Program-made: the position numbers and the translations under genes | In this document: positions 53,340-63,968 of the stretch, piece by piece | Position numbering within the stretch: the first letter of the stretch is position 1 | How the letters are laid out: each line of letters starts with the position of its first letter | Assembly: GCF_003434305.1 (NCBI RefSeq) | Contig: NZ_QKKX01000009.1 | Location: 496,001-560,000 of the forward strand | DNA: 64,000 bases | Direction: 5' to 3' | Source of the DNA: Micromonospora sp. MW-13 | GTDB lineage: Bacteria; Actinomycetota; Actinomycetes; Mycobacteriales; Micromonosporaceae | Notes under the pieces: generated by a model | Database searches by the model: none | Told to the model about the DNA's origin: nothing | The model's input: the letters and a program-made list of their open reading frames with translations, nothing else

Positions 53340-54269
53340 ATGCAGCGGTGGCGGGGGTACGACGCGGCGCCCGGCGGCTGGGGCCGTTCGGTCGTCACCA
53401 TCGGCGTCTTCGACGGCGTGCACAAGGGGCACCAGGCGACCATCGGGCACGCCGTGGCCCGGGCGCGGGAGCTGGGCGTGCAGTCGGTGGTGGTGACCTT
53501 CGACCCGCACCCGGCCGAGGTGGTCCGCCCCGGTTCGCATCCGGCGGTGCTCACCGAGCCGGCCCGCAAGGCCGAGCTGATCGAGGCGCTCGGCGTCGAC
53601 GCGCTCTGCGTGGTGCCGTTCACCCCGGAGTTCTCCCGGGTGCCGGCCGAGGCGTTCGTGCACGACCTCCTGGTCCAGCACCTGCACGCCGCCCTGGTGG
53701 TGGTGGGGGAGAACTTCCGGTTCGGGCACAAGGCGGCCGGCGACGTGGCGCTGCTGGAGCGGCTCGGCCGGACGTTCGGCTTCTCGGTCGAGGGGGCGCC
53801 GCTGGTCGCCGAGGACAGCACGGTCTTCTCCTCCACGTACATCCGGGCCTGCGTCGACGCCGGTGACGTCGCCGCAGCGGCTGCCGCGCTGGGCCGTCCG
53901 CACCGGATCGAGGGGGTGGTGGTCCGGGGCGACCAGCGCGGCCGGGAACTGGGCTTCCCCACCGCGAACCTGCTCTGCCACCGCTACGTGGCGGTGCCCG
54001 CCGACGGCGTCTACGCCGCCCGGCTGGTCCGCCGGGGGCACCGGGAGCGGCTGGCCGCCGCCGTCTCGGTCGGCACCAACCCGACGTTCTCCGGCCGGGA
54101 GCGGCGGGTCGAGGCGTACGCGCTGGACTTCTCCGGGGACCTGTACGGCGAGTGGCTGGCCCTGGACTTCGTCACCCACCTGCGCGGCCAGGTGCGCTTC
54201 GACTCGGTCGAGCCGCTGGTCGCCCAGATCACCGAGGACGTCGAGCGCGCCCGCCGCGCACTCGGCTGA
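53340..54269 (+). CDS. ribF: Bifunctional riboflavin kinase/FAD synthetase
   Basis: Makes FMN then FAD from riboflavin. Seen: 309 residues: N-terminal FMN adenylyltransferase with IGVFDGVHKGHQ and VVTFDPHPAE, C-terminal flavokinase with GRELGFPTANL, GVYAARL and SVGTNPTF. The ATG at 53340 follows GGGGAGGAG at 53327-53335. The GC-rich stretch 53245-53339 contains self-complementary CCGGCCGGCC runs, perhaps a terminator for truB. Confidence 0.96.
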   Translation: MQRWRGYDAAPGGWGRSVVTIGVFDGVHKGHQATIGHAVARARELGVQSVVVTFDPHPAEVVRPGSHPAVLTEPARKAELIEALGVDALCVVPFTPEFSRVPAEAFVHDLLVQHLHAALVVVGENFRFGHKAAGDVALLERLGRTFGFSVEGAPLVAEDSTVFSSTYIRACVDAGDVAAAAAALGRPHRIEGVVVRGDQRGRELGFPTANLLCHRYVAVPADGVYAARLVRRGHRERLAAAVSVGTNPTFSGRERRVEAYALDFSGDLYGEWLALDFVTHLRGQVRFDSVEPLVAQITEDVERARRALG

Positions 54270-54699
54270 GCCGAGTGGCGTGCCTCTCGGCGTCGCCCGT
54301 TGGCCCCGGCCCGGGGGCCGGCCCGGCTCTTGATCCACACGAGGTCAGTGACGTCGTGGCTTCTGGGGCCCGGGATGCCGCGATGTCAGTGACATCGTGC
54401 TGGCCGCTCGGCCCTGCCCCTCTCGCCCTGCCCCGCGTTTCGCGTTCCGGCTCGCGTTTCGCGTCGGCTCGCGTTTCGCGGTCCGGCCTCGGCCCAGGCC
54501 AGGCCGGGTCCCGTCGGTCGGTCGGGCCGCCCTTGGCGGGCGGTTCCGGCGCGGGCTGGTAGTCTGGCGGGGACGTCGACTAGCCGACGTGGGGCCTCGC
54601 GTGCCTGCACGACGCCGCGGGTGCGAGGTGCCGGTCCGTCTCCGGTCCACCGACCGACACGACGGGCAGCAGTGACCAACCCATCGAAACAGGGAGAAC
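54270..54699. other. Gene-free region between ribF and rpsO
   Basis: About 430 bases with two similar hairpins (54338-54397), three copies of GCGTTTCGCG (54435, 54454, 54471) and, in the last 150 bases, the rpsO leader with a -10-like TAGTCT near 54560. No coding gene is supported. Confidence 0.5.
54338..54397. repeat. Two related hairpins with GTCAGTGAC cores
   Basis: A hairpin at 54338-54358 (CACGA-GTCA around G) and a perfect one at 54381-54397 (CGATGTCA-G-TGACATCG) share GTCAGTGAC. They form a direct repeat about 43 bases apart. Confidence 0.55.
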
Positions 54700-54969
54700 A
54701 TGGCGCTCGACCAGGAAGCCAAGGCCAAGATCCGCGCGGAGTACGCGACCGCCGAGGGCGACACCGGTTCGCCGGAGGTGCAGGTCGCGGTCCTCACCAA
54801 GCGGATCGCCGAGCTCACCGAGCACCTGAAGGTGCACAAGCACGACCACCACAGCCGTCGTGGGCTGCTGCTGCTGGTCGGCCGTCGCCGTCGGCTGCTC
54901 AACTACGTCCAGAAGAAGGACATCAACCGCTACCGGTCGCTCATCGAGCGGCTCGGCCTGCGCCGGTGA
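54700..54969 (+). CDS. rpsO: 30S ribosomal protein S15
   Basis: Seen: 89 residues, all helical; [16 protein letters not shown] and [25 protein letters not shown] bind 16S rRNA helices. Size and order exactly as usual. ATG at 54700, preceded by CAGGGAGAAC. The following gene is pnp, the normal neighbour. Confidence 0.97.
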   Translation: MALDQEAKAKIRAEYATAEGDTGSPEVQVAVLTKRIAELTEHLKVHKHDHHSRRGLLLLVGRRRRLLNYVQKKDINRYRSLIERLGLRR

Positions 54970-54975
54970 CGTGAC

Positions 54976-55004
54976 GGGGGAGCGACCCAGCGGGTCGCTC
55001 CCCC
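54976..55004 (+). terminator. Strong hairpin between rpsO and pnp
   Basis: A perfect 13-bp stem, GGGGGAGCGACCC (54976-54988) and its complement (54992-55004), with a 3-base loop begins 7 bases after rpsO. In other bacteria hairpins in this gap are involved in RNase III/PNPase autoregulation; here it may also be a partial terminator. No T-tract. Confidence 0.65.
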
Positions 55005-55200
55005 GATCGGCGTCCACCACCTGACGAAACAGGGGCCGCGCGACCACCCGACAGGGAGCCGGTCAGCGTACCGGTCTCCGGTAGTGGCCCCCGGGAACCC
55101 CGGCAGCTCGCCGGCACCCCGGGCGCTTCGATCGAAGACCGGCCGTCTGAGCAGCTCCCCGCGTCGTGGGCCCCCCGATGCGAAGGAGCACCACCGCACC

Positions 55201-57585
55201 ATGACCGAGCACAACCTCGGCACCGAGTCCCGCACCGCCGTGATCGACAACGGGTCCTTCGGCACCCGGGAGATCACCTTCTCCACCGGCCGGCTGGCCC
55301 GCCAGGCCGCCGGCTCCGTCGTCGCCCAGCTCGGCGAGACGGTCGTCCTGTCCGCCACCACCGCCGGCAAGCAGCCGAAGGAGCAGTTCGACTTCTTCCC
55401 GCTGACCGTCGACGTCGAGGAGCGGATGTACGCCGCGGGCCGGATCCCCGGCTCGTTCTTCCGCCGCGAGGGCCGCCCCAGCGAGGACGCGATCCTCACC
55501 TGCCGGCTGATCGACCGGCCGCTGCGCCCGTCGTTCGTCAAGGGCCTGCGCAACGAGGTCCAGGTCGTCGAGACCATCCTCGCGCTCGACCCGAAGCACC
55601 CGTACGACGTGGTGGCCATCAACGCCGCGTCGATGTCGACCAAGCTGTCCGGCCTGCCGTTCTCCGGCCCGATCGGGGCGACCCGGGTCGCGCACATCGA
55701 CGGCCAGTGGGTCGCCTTCCCGACCCTGGAGGAGCTGGCCCGGGCCACCTTCGACATGGTCGTGGCCGGCCGCACCCTCGCCGACGGTGACGTGGCGATC
55801 ATGATGGTCGAGGCCGAGGCGACGCCGAACGCCGTGACCCTGATCGCGGGCGGCGCCACCGCCCCGACCGAGGAGATCGTCGCCAGCGGCCTGGAGGCCG
55901 CCAAGCCGGCGATCCGCGAGCTGTGCCGCGCGCAGAGCGAGCTGGCCGAGGTGGCCGCCAAGCCGGTCGCCGAGTTCCCGGTCTTCCTGGACTACCAGGC
56001 CGACGCGTACGACGCGGTGGCCGACCTGGCCCGCGCCGAGGTCGCCGAGGCCCTGAAGATCGCCGGCAAGGCCGACCGCGAGGAGGCCCTGGACCGGGTC
56101 AAGGCCAAGGTCGCCGAGGAGCTGGGCGGTCGCTTCGAGGGCCGGGAGAAGGAGCTGTCCGCCGCCTTCCGGTCGCTGACCAAGTCCGAGGTGCGCAACC
56201 GGGTGCTGCGCGAGCAGGTCCGCATCGACGGCCGCGGCCCGCGCGACATCCGCCCGCTGACCGCCGAGGTCGGCGTGCTGCCCCGGGTGCACGGCTCGGC
56301 GCTGTTCGAGCGGGGCGAGACCCAGATCCTGGGCGTCACCACCCTGAACATGCTGCGCATGGAGCAGATGGTGGACACCCTCTCGCCGGAGAACCGCAAG
56401 CGCTACATGCACAACTACAACTTCCCGCCGTACTCGACCGGTGAGACCGGCCGGGTCGGCTCGCCGAAGCGGCGCGAGATCGGCCACGGCGCGCTCGCCG
56501 AGCGGGCGCTGATCCCGGTGCTGCCGTCGCGCGAGGAGTTCCCCTACGCCATCCGGCAGGTCTCCGAGGCGCTCGGCTCCAACGGCTCCACCTCGATGGG
56601 CTCGGTCTGCGCCTCGACGCTGGGCCTGCTGTCGGCCGGTGTGCCGCTGAAGGCGCCGGTCGCCGGCATCGCCATGGGCCTCATCTCGGACGAGGTGGAC
56701 GGCAAGACCCACTACGTGACGCTGACCGACATCCTCGGCGCCGAGGACGCGTTCGGCGACATGGACTTCAAGGTCGCCGGTACGCCGGAGTTCGTCACCG
56801 CGCTCCAGCTCGACACCAAGCTCGACGGCATCCCGTCGGACGTGCTGGCCGCCGCGCTCCAGCAGGCGTACGAGGCCCGGCAGACCATCCTCGACGTGAT
56901 GCAGCGGGCCATCGAGGCCCCGGCCGAGATGTCGGACTACGCGCCGCGGGTCACCACCGTGAAGATCCCGGTCGACAAGATCGGCATGGTGATCGGCCCG
57001 AAGGGCCAGACCATCAACGCCATCCAGGACGAGACCGGCGCCGAGATCTCCATCGAGGACGACGGCACCATCTACGTCGGCGCGACCAACGGCCCGTCGG
57101 CCCAGGCCGCGGTCGAGCGGATCAACGCGATCGCCAACCCGACCCTGCCGAAGATGGGCGACAAGTTCCTCGGCACGGTGGTCAAGACCGCCGCGTTCGG
57201 CGCGTTCGTCTCGCTGCTGCCGGGCCGCGACGGCCTGCTGCACATCTCCAAGGTGGGCGACGGCAAGCGGGTCGAGCGGGTCGAGGACTTCCTCAACGTC
57301 GGCGACAAGGTCGAGGTGGAGATCGCGGACATCGACGCCCGCGGCAAGATCTACCTCGACAAGGTCCGCCCGGAGGGCGCCGAGGCGCCGGCCGCCACCG
57401 GCGAGGTCGCCGGCGACGAGCGGCCGGCCGGCCGGGGCGGCGACCGGGGCCCGCGCGACCGGGGCGACCGCGAGCGCGGCGGCGACCGGGGCGGTCGTGG
57501 CCCGGGCGGCGGCGAGCGCGGCCCGGGCGGCGGCGAGGGTGGCGAGGGCGGCGAGCGTCCGCGCCGCCGGACCCGGCACAGCTGA
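55201..57585 (+). CDS. pnp: Polyribonucleotide nucleotidyltransferase
   Basis: Phosphorolytic 3'-5' exoribonuclease and (p)ppGpp-regulated enzyme in actinomycetes. Seen: 794 residues: two RNase PH domains ([16 protein letters not shown]; second with [11 protein letters not shown] and the [23 protein letters not shown] region), KH ([16 protein letters not shown]) and S1 ([20 protein letters not shown]), then a Gly/Arg/Asp-rich tail of about 50 residues. The ATG at 55201 follows GAAGGAG. The tail is longer and more RGG-like than usual. Confidence 0.97.
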   Translation: MTEHNLGTESRTAVIDNGSFGTREITFSTGRLARQAAGSVVAQLGETVVLSATTAGKQPKEQFDFFPLTVDVEERMYAAGRIPGSFFRREGRPSEDAILTCRLIDRPLRPSFVKGLRNEVQVVETILALDPKHPYDVVAINAASMSTKLSGLPFSGPIGATRVAHIDGQWVAFPTLEELARATFDMVVAGRTLADGDVAIMMVEAEATPNAVTLIAGGATAPTEEIVASGLEAAKPAIRELCRAQSELAEVAAKPVAEFPVFLDYQADAYDAVADLARAEVAEALKIAGKADREEALDRVKAKVAEELGGRFEGREKELSAAFRSLTKSEVRNRVLREQVRIDGRGPRDIRPLTAEVGVLPRVHGSALFERGETQILGVTTLNMLRMEQMVDTLSPENRKRYMHNYNFPPYSTGETGRVGSPKRREIGHGALAERALIPVLPSREEFPYAIRQVSEALGSNGSTSMGSVCASTLGLLSAGVPLKAPVAGIAMGLISDEVDGKTHYVTLTDILGAEDAFGDMDFKVAGTPEFVTALQLDTKLDGIPSDVLAAALQQAYEARQTILDVMQRAIEAPAEMSDYAPRVTTVKIPVDKIGMVIGPKGQTINAIQDETGAEISIEDDGTIYVGATNGPSAQAAVERINAIANPTLPKMGDKFLGTVVKTAAFGAFVSLLPGRDGLLHISKVGDGKRVERVEDFLNVGDKVEVEIADIDARGKIYLDKVRPEGAEAPAATGEVAGDERPAGRGGDRGPRDRGDRERGGDRGGRGPGGGERGPGGGEGGEGGERPRRRTRHS

Positions 57586-57636
57586 CCCGCGTACCCCAGC
57601 ACCACCCACCCCTCGTCGAACTGAGAGCAGGTTTCT

Positions 57637-59052
57637 GTGAGTCGGGCCCAGCGCGCGTCTTTTCCTGCGGTTCGACGGGGGGTGGCGCCGTCCGGGGCCG
57701 TCCGGCACGCCACCGGGGCACAGCCCGGGCGGGCCGGCGGGTCGACCCGGGCGGTCACCCGCACGCTGAGTGACGACCCGCTGGGCGGCACGGTACGCCG
57801 TACCGTGCTGCCCAGTGGGCTTCGCGTGCTCACCGAGGCGATCCCGGCGATGCGCAGCGTCTCGTTCGGCATCTGGGTCTCCGTCGGTTCCCGCGACGAG
57901 ACCGGCCCGCAGGCCGGCGCCGCGCACTTCCTGGAGCACCTGCTGTTCAAGGGCACCCACAAGCGCACCGCGCTGGACATCTCCGCCGACATCGAGGCGG
58001 TGGGCGGCGAGACGAACGCCTTCACCACGAAGGAATACACCTGCTACTACGCCCGCGTGCTGGACGAGGACCTGCCGCTGGCCATCGACGTGATGTGCGA
58101 CGCGGTCGCCGACTCGCTGCTGGAGCCGGCCGACGTGGAGACCGAGCGCGGCGTCATCCTCGAAGAGATCGCCATGCACGACGACGAGCCCGGCGACGAG
58201 GTGCACGATCTGTTCGCCCGCGCCGTCTACGGCGACCACCCGCTGGGCCGGCTGATCTCCGGCACCGAGGAGACGGTCACCCCGATGACCCGGCGGCAGA
58301 TCCACGGCTTCTACCGCCGCCACTACACGCCGGCGCAGATCGTCGTCGCCGCCGCCGGCAACCTCGACCACGGCGCCGTGGTCAAGCTGGTCCGCCAGGC
58401 CCTGGCCGGGACCCCGCTGGACACCGACCCGGCCGTGCCGGCCCCGCACCGCCCGGCCGCCCCGGCGGTACGCGTGCAGCCGGCGACCACCCTGGTCGAG
58501 CCGAAGGAGACCGAGCAGGCGCACGTCATCCTCGGCTGCCCCGGCATCGACCGCCTGGACGAGCGGCGGTTCGCCCTCGGGGTGCTCAACAACGTCCTCG
58601 GCGGCGGCATGTCCAGCCGGCTGTTCCAGGAGATCCGGGAGCGGCGCGGCCTGGCCTACTCGGTCTACTCGTACGCCAGCCAGTACGCCGACAGCGGCCT
58701 GTTCGCCGTCTACGCCGGCTGCGCGCCGGGGAAGGTGGACGAGGTGCTGGAGCTGACCCGCGCCGAGCTGGCCCGGGTGGCCGCCGACGGGCTGACCGGG
58801 GCCGAGGTGGCCCGGGGCAAGGGGATGAGCAAGGGCTCGTTCGTGCTCGGCCTGGAGGACACCGGCTCCCGGATGAGCCGACTGGCCAAGGGGGAGCTGC
58901 TCTACGGCGACCTGATGCCGGTCGACGAGCTGCTGGCCCGGGTCGACGCGGTGAGCGTGGACGACGTGAACACCCTCGCCGCCGAGCTGCTGGCCCGGCC
59001 GATGTCCCTCTCGGTCGTCGGTCCGTTCGAGGGGCGTGACTTCTCCGCCTGA
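57637..59052 (+). CDS. M16-family zinc peptidase
   Basis: Seen: 471 residues: inverted zincin motif HFLEHLLFKG (about 97-102), the downstream Glu in ERGVILEEIAM, and the second-half segment NNVLGGGMSSRLFQEIRERRGLAYSVYS typical of processing-peptidase-like M16 proteins. A roughly 40-residue basic N-terminal stretch precedes the domain, and the GTG at 57637 may lie upstream of the true start. Usually located after pnp in actinobacteria. The substrate is unknown. Confidence 0.93.
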   Translation: MSRAQRASFPAVRRGVAPSGAVRHATGAQPGRAGGSTRAVTRTLSDDPLGGTVRRTVLPSGLRVLTEAIPAMRSVSFGIWVSVGSRDETGPQAGAAHFLEHLLFKGTHKRTALDISADIEAVGGETNAFTTKEYTCYYARVLDEDLPLAIDVMCDAVADSLLEPADVETERGVILEEIAMHDDEPGDEVHDLFARAVYGDHPLGRLISGTEETVTPMTRRQIHGFYRRHYTPAQIVVAAAGNLDHGAVVKLVRQALAGTPLDTDPAVPAPHRPAAPAVRVQPATTLVEPKETEQAHVILGCPGIDRLDERRFALGVLNNVLGGGMSSRLFQEIRERRGLAYSVYSYASQYADSGLFAVYAGCAPGKVDEVLELTRAELARVAADGLTGAEVARGKGMSKGSFVLGLEDTGSRMSRLAKGELLYGDLMPVDELLARVDAVSVDDVNTLAAELLARPMSLSVVGPFEGRDFSA

Positions 59053-59154
59053 CCGCCGGAAGCTCCCCGTCCCGCCGGGGCCCGACGCGACGTGCGGGAT
59101 CTCGCGGTCCGCGTGGTGGTGGAAGCCGCGACCTGCCGCAACCGGAATCGATCA

Positions 59155-59178
59155 CCCGCCGTCCCGTGGGACGGCGGG
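59155..59178 (+). terminator. Terminator hairpin after the M16 peptidase
   Basis: CCCGCCGTCCC (59155-59165) pairs exactly with 59168-59178 across a 2-base loop, about 100 bases after the stop and just before the dapB promoter. Confidence 0.55.
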
Positions 59179-59194
59179 CGGTCCCGTCCGCTGA

Positions 59195-59998
<804 letters not shown>

Positions 59999-60029
59999 CT
60001 GTGACCGCGCCGGCCGGCCGGCCCGGTCC

Positions 60030-60035
60030 TAGGCT
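60030..60035 (+). promoter_or_regulatory. -10 box before the GNAT gene
   Basis: TAGGCT is 6 bases from the ATG at 60042. Identical in sequence and spacing to the box before map. Confidence 0.5.
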
Positions 60036-60041
60036 TGCTGG

Positions 60042-60518
60042 ATGATCGACTCGAACCTGCGCGACCGGGCCGGCCGGCACCTCACCCTCCGGCCCGTCGA
60101 CGACGACAACTGGCGGGCCGTCGCCGACGTGGTGCCCCGCGACGACCAGCGGGCCTGGGTGTATCCGATGGCGGCCCGCTACCTGCTGCTGAGCATGCGC
60201 GGCGGCGGGTGGACCTCCCTGGCGGTGTACGCCGACGAGAACGTCGTCGGGCACGTCATGTGGGGGGTCGACGACGACGGTTCCCGGTGGATCGGCGGCA
60301 TGGTCGTCGACGCCGCCGAGCAGGGCCGGGGCGTGGGGGCGGCCACGGTCACCACCCTCGCCACCTGGCTGGCCGCCCAGCCCGGCTGCCTCGCCGTCCG
60401 CCTCTCGTACCACCCGGACAACACGGTTGCCGCCGCCCTCTACCCCCGCCTCGGGTTCGCCCCCACGGGCCTGGTGGAGGACGGTGAACTGGTCGCCGAA
60501 CTCACCCGCACCCCCTGA
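60042..60518 (+). CDS. GNAT acetyltransferase
   Basis: Seen: 158 residues with acetyl-CoA loop EQGRGVGAATV (about 92-102) and late SYHPDNTVAAALYPRLGFAPTG, the typical GNAT motifs. It follows dapB by 44 bases and has its own -10 box. The substrate is unknown. Monocistronic; convergent with the debranching gene. Confidence 0.88.
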   Translation: MIDSNLRDRAGRHLTLRPVDDDNWRAVADVVPRDDQRAWVYPMAARYLLLSMRGGGWTSLAVYADENVVGHVMWGVDDDGSRWIGGMVVDAAEQGRGVGAATVTTLATWLAAQPGCLAVRLSYHPDNTVAAALYPRLGFAPTGLVEDGELVAELTRTP

Positions 60519-60565
60519 CGACTGCGCTCACCAGGTGACCCGAGCGGCGTGTCCCAGCGGCAACC

Positions 60566-62686
60566 TCATGACCGACGTGAGTGGTCGGGGTCGGGGGAGC
60601 GGCGGGGGGACGGGACCGGGACGGGGCGGGCCAGGGCCAGGGTCGGCGGGAGGTGGTCGATGCGGGCGGCGCCGGTGGCGGTCACCGTGACGTCGACCGA
60701 AGCGTCCGCGACCCGCAGGTTGCGCGCCGCGAGGGTGCCCAGTTCCGGGCCGGCGAGGGGGGCGAGGAGGACCCGGCCGGCCGGCACGTCCGGGTAGAGC
60801 CCGACCCCCGCCTGGAGCAGCAGCACCGCCGACGCCGCCGACCACGCCTGCGGCCGGCACGCGGCCGGGTAGGGCACCGGCCGGCCGGCCAGTGCCCGGT
60901 CGTCGCCGCCGTACAGCTCCGGCAGCCGGTGGTCGAACGCCTCGGCGGCGGCGAGCAGCCCCTCGGCCAGGCCGAGGGCCGCCGCGCGGAAGCCGCCCCG
61001 GGCCAGCCCGGCGAGCACGATCGCGGTGTCGTGCGTCCAGATCGACCCGCAGTGGTACGACAGCGGGCTGAACCCGGCGTCGTCGGTGGACATGGTGCGC
61101 AGCCCGAACCCGCCGGCCAGCGCGTCGGTGGTGAGCAGGCGGGCGACCTGCGCCGACTCGTCGTCGTCGAGCAGGCCGGTGCCGAGCAGGTGGCCGATGT
61201 TGCTGGTCAGCGAGTCGACGGGGCGCTTGTCCCGGTCCAGGGCCAGCGCCGGCTGCGGGCCGTGCGGGCCGTCGACCCAGAAGGCGGCCCGGAACCGCTC
61301 GGCCAGCCGGGCCGCGTGCTCCCGCCAGCGGTCGCCGCCGGGGCGGTCGAACGCGTCGAGCAGCGCCGCCCCGCCGATCGCCGCCTCGTACGCGTACCCC
61401 TGGACCTCGGCCAGCACGATGGGCGCCCGGGCCTGGCGGCCGTCGCGGAACCGGACGGCGTCGCCGGAGTCCTTCCAGCCCTGGTTCGACAGGCCGTGCC
61501 CGGTGGTGTCGACGTACTCGACCAGGCCGTCGCCGTCGGCGTCGGCGTGCTCGCCGAGCCAGGCGAGCGCGGCCTGGAGGTGTGGCAGCAGCGGCTCCAC
61601 CTGGTCGGCCGGCAGCCCCCAGCGCCAGGCGTCGTGCAGCAGGGACACCCAGAGCATGGTCGCGTCGACCGTGCCGTAGTACGCCGGGGGCAGCCGCAGC
61701 CCCTCGCCGGCCCCGAACTCGTGCCGGCGCAGCTCGTGGAGGATCTTGCCGGGGGCCTCGCCGGTGGCCGGGTCGACCCGGGCGCCCTGCCGGCGGGCCA
61801 GCACCCGCAGCGTGCCGGCGGCCAGTTCGGTGCCCAGCGGCAACAGCATCCGGGCGGCCCAGAGGCTGTCCCGGCCGAAGAGGGTGAGGAACCAGGGCAC
61901 GCCGGCGCCGAGGAAGACGTCGCCGGGGTGGGCGGGCTCGGCGAGGCGCAGCGCGTGCAGGTCGTCCAGCGAGCGGTCGAGGAACCGGACCAGCCGCCGG
62001 TCGTCGGCGGTGACCTCCGGCCGGGCCCAGGTCCGCGCGGCGGGCGGGGCGACCACCACGGCCCGCGGGTCGTCGACGGCGAGCCGCCAGGACAGGGTGA
62101 CCGCGCTCCGTGCCGGCAGCTCGACCGGCCAGCTCAGCCGGGGCGAGCGGGACCGGTCGGCGTCGGCGTCGACCGTCGCGCCGTCTGCGGTGACGGTGAC
62201 GGTGATGCCATCGGCGGCCCAGGCGAGCTGGCCGGGGCGGCCGGCCTTCGCCTCCAGGGGCTCGGCCGTGCCGCCGGACTTGACCACCTCGATCGGGGCC
62301 AGGTCGCAGCCGAGGTCGACGCTGACGGTGGCGCGTACCAGGTCGGCGGCGGTGGAGACGACGTGCAACTCCTCGGTGAGCCCGGCCGGGTCGAGCCGGC
62401 GGATCCGGTCGACCCGGACGGTCGGGTCGGGGCCGGGGTCGCCGAGCCAGCGGGCCAGGCCGACGAAGCGGGCGGCGTGCGGGCCGACCGGGCCCTGGGT
62501 CAGCGCCTCGGGCTCGCGGTCGTCGACGCGCAGCTCGGCCCGGGACAGCACCCGGGCGTCGGCGTGGAAGACGCCCTGCACGCCGGCCGGGCGGATCTGC
62601 CCGGCCGCGTCGCCCAGCGCGCTGGTCGGGGCGCGGACCACCCCGACGAGATCGTGCAGCAGGGGTTGCAGGCGGCGTTCGGTCAC
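60566..62686 (-). CDS. Glycogen debranching-type amylo-alpha-1,6-glucosidase
   Basis: Seen: 706 residues: N-terminal glycogen-debranching domain (about 1-225) followed by an (alpha/alpha)6 barrel: PWFLTLFGRDSLWAARMLLP (about 310), YYGTVDATMLWV, TGHGLSNQGWKDSGDA and SPLSYHCGSIWTHDTAIV near 525-545. This is the GH133-like family of trehalose/glycogen-related enzymes. GTG at 62686, with GGAG upstream; the frame extends further but without homologous sequence. The gene is divergent from the LacI regulator 223 bases away. Cytosolic. Confidence 0.9.
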   Translation of the reverse strand: MTERRLQPLLHDLVGVVRAPTSALGDAAGQIRPAGVQGVFHADARVLSRAELRVDDREPEALTQGPVGPHAARFVGLARWLGDPGPDPTVRVDRIRRLDPAGLTEELHVVSTAADLVRATVSVDLGCDLAPIEVVKSGGTAEPLEAKAGRPGQLAWAADGITVTVTADGATVDADADRSRSPRLSWPVELPARSAVTLSWRLAVDDPRAVVVAPPAARTWARPEVTADDRRLVRFLDRSLDDLHALRLAEPAHPGDVFLGAGVPWFLTLFGRDSLWAARMLLPLGTELAAGTLRVLARRQGARVDPATGEAPGKILHELRRHEFGAGEGLRLPPAYYGTVDATMLWVSLLHDAWRWGLPADQVEPLLPHLQAALAWLGEHADADGDGLVEYVDTTGHGLSNQGWKDSGDAVRFRDGRQARAPIVLAEVQGYAYEAAIGGAALLDAFDRPGGDRWREHAARLAERFRAAFWVDGPHGPQPALALDRDKRPVDSLTSNIGHLLGTGLLDDDESAQVARLLTTDALAGGFGLRTMSTDDAGFSPLSYHCGSIWTHDTAIVLAGLARGGFRAAALGLAEGLLAAAEAFDHRLPELYGGDDRALAGRPVPYPAACRPQAWSAASAVLLLQAGVGLYPDVPAGRVLLAPLAGPELGTLAARNLRVADASVDVTVTATGAARIDHLPPTLALARPVPVPSPRRSPDPDHSRRS

Positions 62687-62802
62687 GGCGGCTCCAGGTG
62701 CTTCTCGGGGGGACGTCCTGCCTCGACGGTGGCGGCGGCCGGTCGGGGTGACCGGCGCCCGGCGTGGTGACGGAGGGCCGCCCGCGCCGGGTCGGCGGTG
62801 TC

Positions 62803-62831
62803 TTGACAGATCGTCCGGGGCGGTGCAAAGT
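62803..62831 (+). promoter_or_regulatory. Promoter of the lacI-type gene
   Basis: A perfect -35 TTGACA (62803-62808) is followed 17 bases later by CAAAGT (62826-62831), a weak -10. Transcription would begin about 62838, upstream of both operator-like sites. Confidence 0.45.
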
Positions 62832-62849
62832 GCGAAACATTCCGGCAAC

Positions 62850-62891
62850 TTGAACGTTCTAATCCTGCCGCATCGGCATTTGATCGTTCAA
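62850..62891 (+). promoter_or_regulatory. Two LacI-type operator-like sites
   Basis: TTGAACGTTCTAA (62850-62862) and TTGATCGTTCAA (62880-62891) are near-palindromic and begin exactly 30 bases apart, in phase on the helix. They lie between the predicted promoter and the lacI-type start, fitting cooperative autoregulation. Confidence 0.55.
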
Positions 62892-62909
62892 GAAGGCGAG
62901 GGGGATTTT

Positions 62910-63923
62910 GTGGCACAGAAGGTGACCATCGCGACGGTGGCCCGGCGCGCCCAGGTGAGTCGGCAGACCGTGTCCAACGTGCTCAACGCCCCGCACATCG
63001 TCCGCGAGGAGACCCGGCGCCGGGTGCAGGAGGCGATCGACGCGCTCGGCTACCGGGCCAACCAGGCCGCCCGGCAGATGCGCACCGGCCGGTCCCGGCT
63101 CATCGCGGTACGCATCGAGCCGACCCGGGACGGCATCAACGGCTCGGTGCTCGACCGGTTCCTGCACGGGCTCACCGAGACCGCCGAGAGCGCCGGCTAC
63201 CGGGTCATGCTCTACACCGCCACGGACGCCCACCAGGAGATCGACGTGTTCGACGACCTGCTCGGCGCGTACGACCTCGACGCGTTCGTGCTCACCGGCA
63301 CCGAGCACGGCGACCCGCGTACCGCCTGGCTGGCGGGGCGGGGCGTGCCGTTCGTGACGTTCGGCCGGCCGTGGGGCGTCCCCGATCCCCACCCCTGGGT
63401 CGACGTCGACAACGCCGACGGCACCGCCCAGGCCACCCGGCACCTGCTGGCCACCGGCCACCGGCGGATCGGCTACATCGGCTGGCCGCTGCCCAGCTCG
63501 GCGGTCGGCGGGGAACGCCGCTCCGGCTGGTACGACACGCTGCGGGCGGCCGGCATCGACCCCGGCGGGCTGCACCGGGAGACCGTCGACGGCATCGCCG
63601 AGGGCGAGTGGATGATGCGCGAGCTGCTCGCCGAGCCGACGCCGCCGACCGCCGTCGTCTGCGCCAGCGACTCGCTCGCCCTCGGCGCCCTCCAGGCCGT
63701 CGGGGCCGCCCCCGGCGGGCCGGGCCGGCCGGCGGCCCCCGTCGCCGTCGTCGGCTTCGACGACACCCCCGTCGCCGCCGCGCTCGGGCTGACCAGCGTC
63801 AGCCAGCCCCTCGGCACGGCCGCCGCCCGCTGCGTCGACCTGCTCACCGGCGTGCTCGACGACCACCCCACCGACTCACCGGTGCTGCTCCAGCCGTCGC
63901 TGGTGCTCCGCCGGACCGCGTGA
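62910..63923 (+). CDS. LacI-family transcriptional regulator
   Basis: Seen: 337 residues: HTH (TIATVARRAQVSRQTVSNVL) and hinge (ALGYRANQAARQMR), then a periplasmic-binding-protein-like ligand domain with FDDTPVAAALGLTSVSQPL near the end. GTG at 62910, preceded by AAGGCGAGGGGG. Neighbours (debranching enzyme divergent, ABC transporter start downstream) suggest control of an alpha-glucoside or other sugar locus. Confidence 0.95.
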   Translation: MAQKVTIATVARRAQVSRQTVSNVLNAPHIVREETRRRVQEAIDALGYRANQAARQMRTGRSRLIAVRIEPTRDGINGSVLDRFLHGLTETAESAGYRVMLYTATDAHQEIDVFDDLLGAYDLDAFVLTGTEHGDPRTAWLAGRGVPFVTFGRPWGVPDPHPWVDVDNADGTAQATRHLLATGHRRIGYIGWPLPSSAVGGERRSGWYDTLRAAGIDPGGLHRETVDGIAEGEWMMRELLAEPTPPTAVVCASDSLALGALQAVGAAPGGPGRPAAPVAVVGFDDTPVAAALGLTSVSQPLGTAAARCVDLLTGVLDDHPTDSPVLLQPSLVLRRTA

Positions 63924-63968
63924 CACCCCCTTTCCCCCACTCACCACCATCCCCACCAGGAGAATGAG

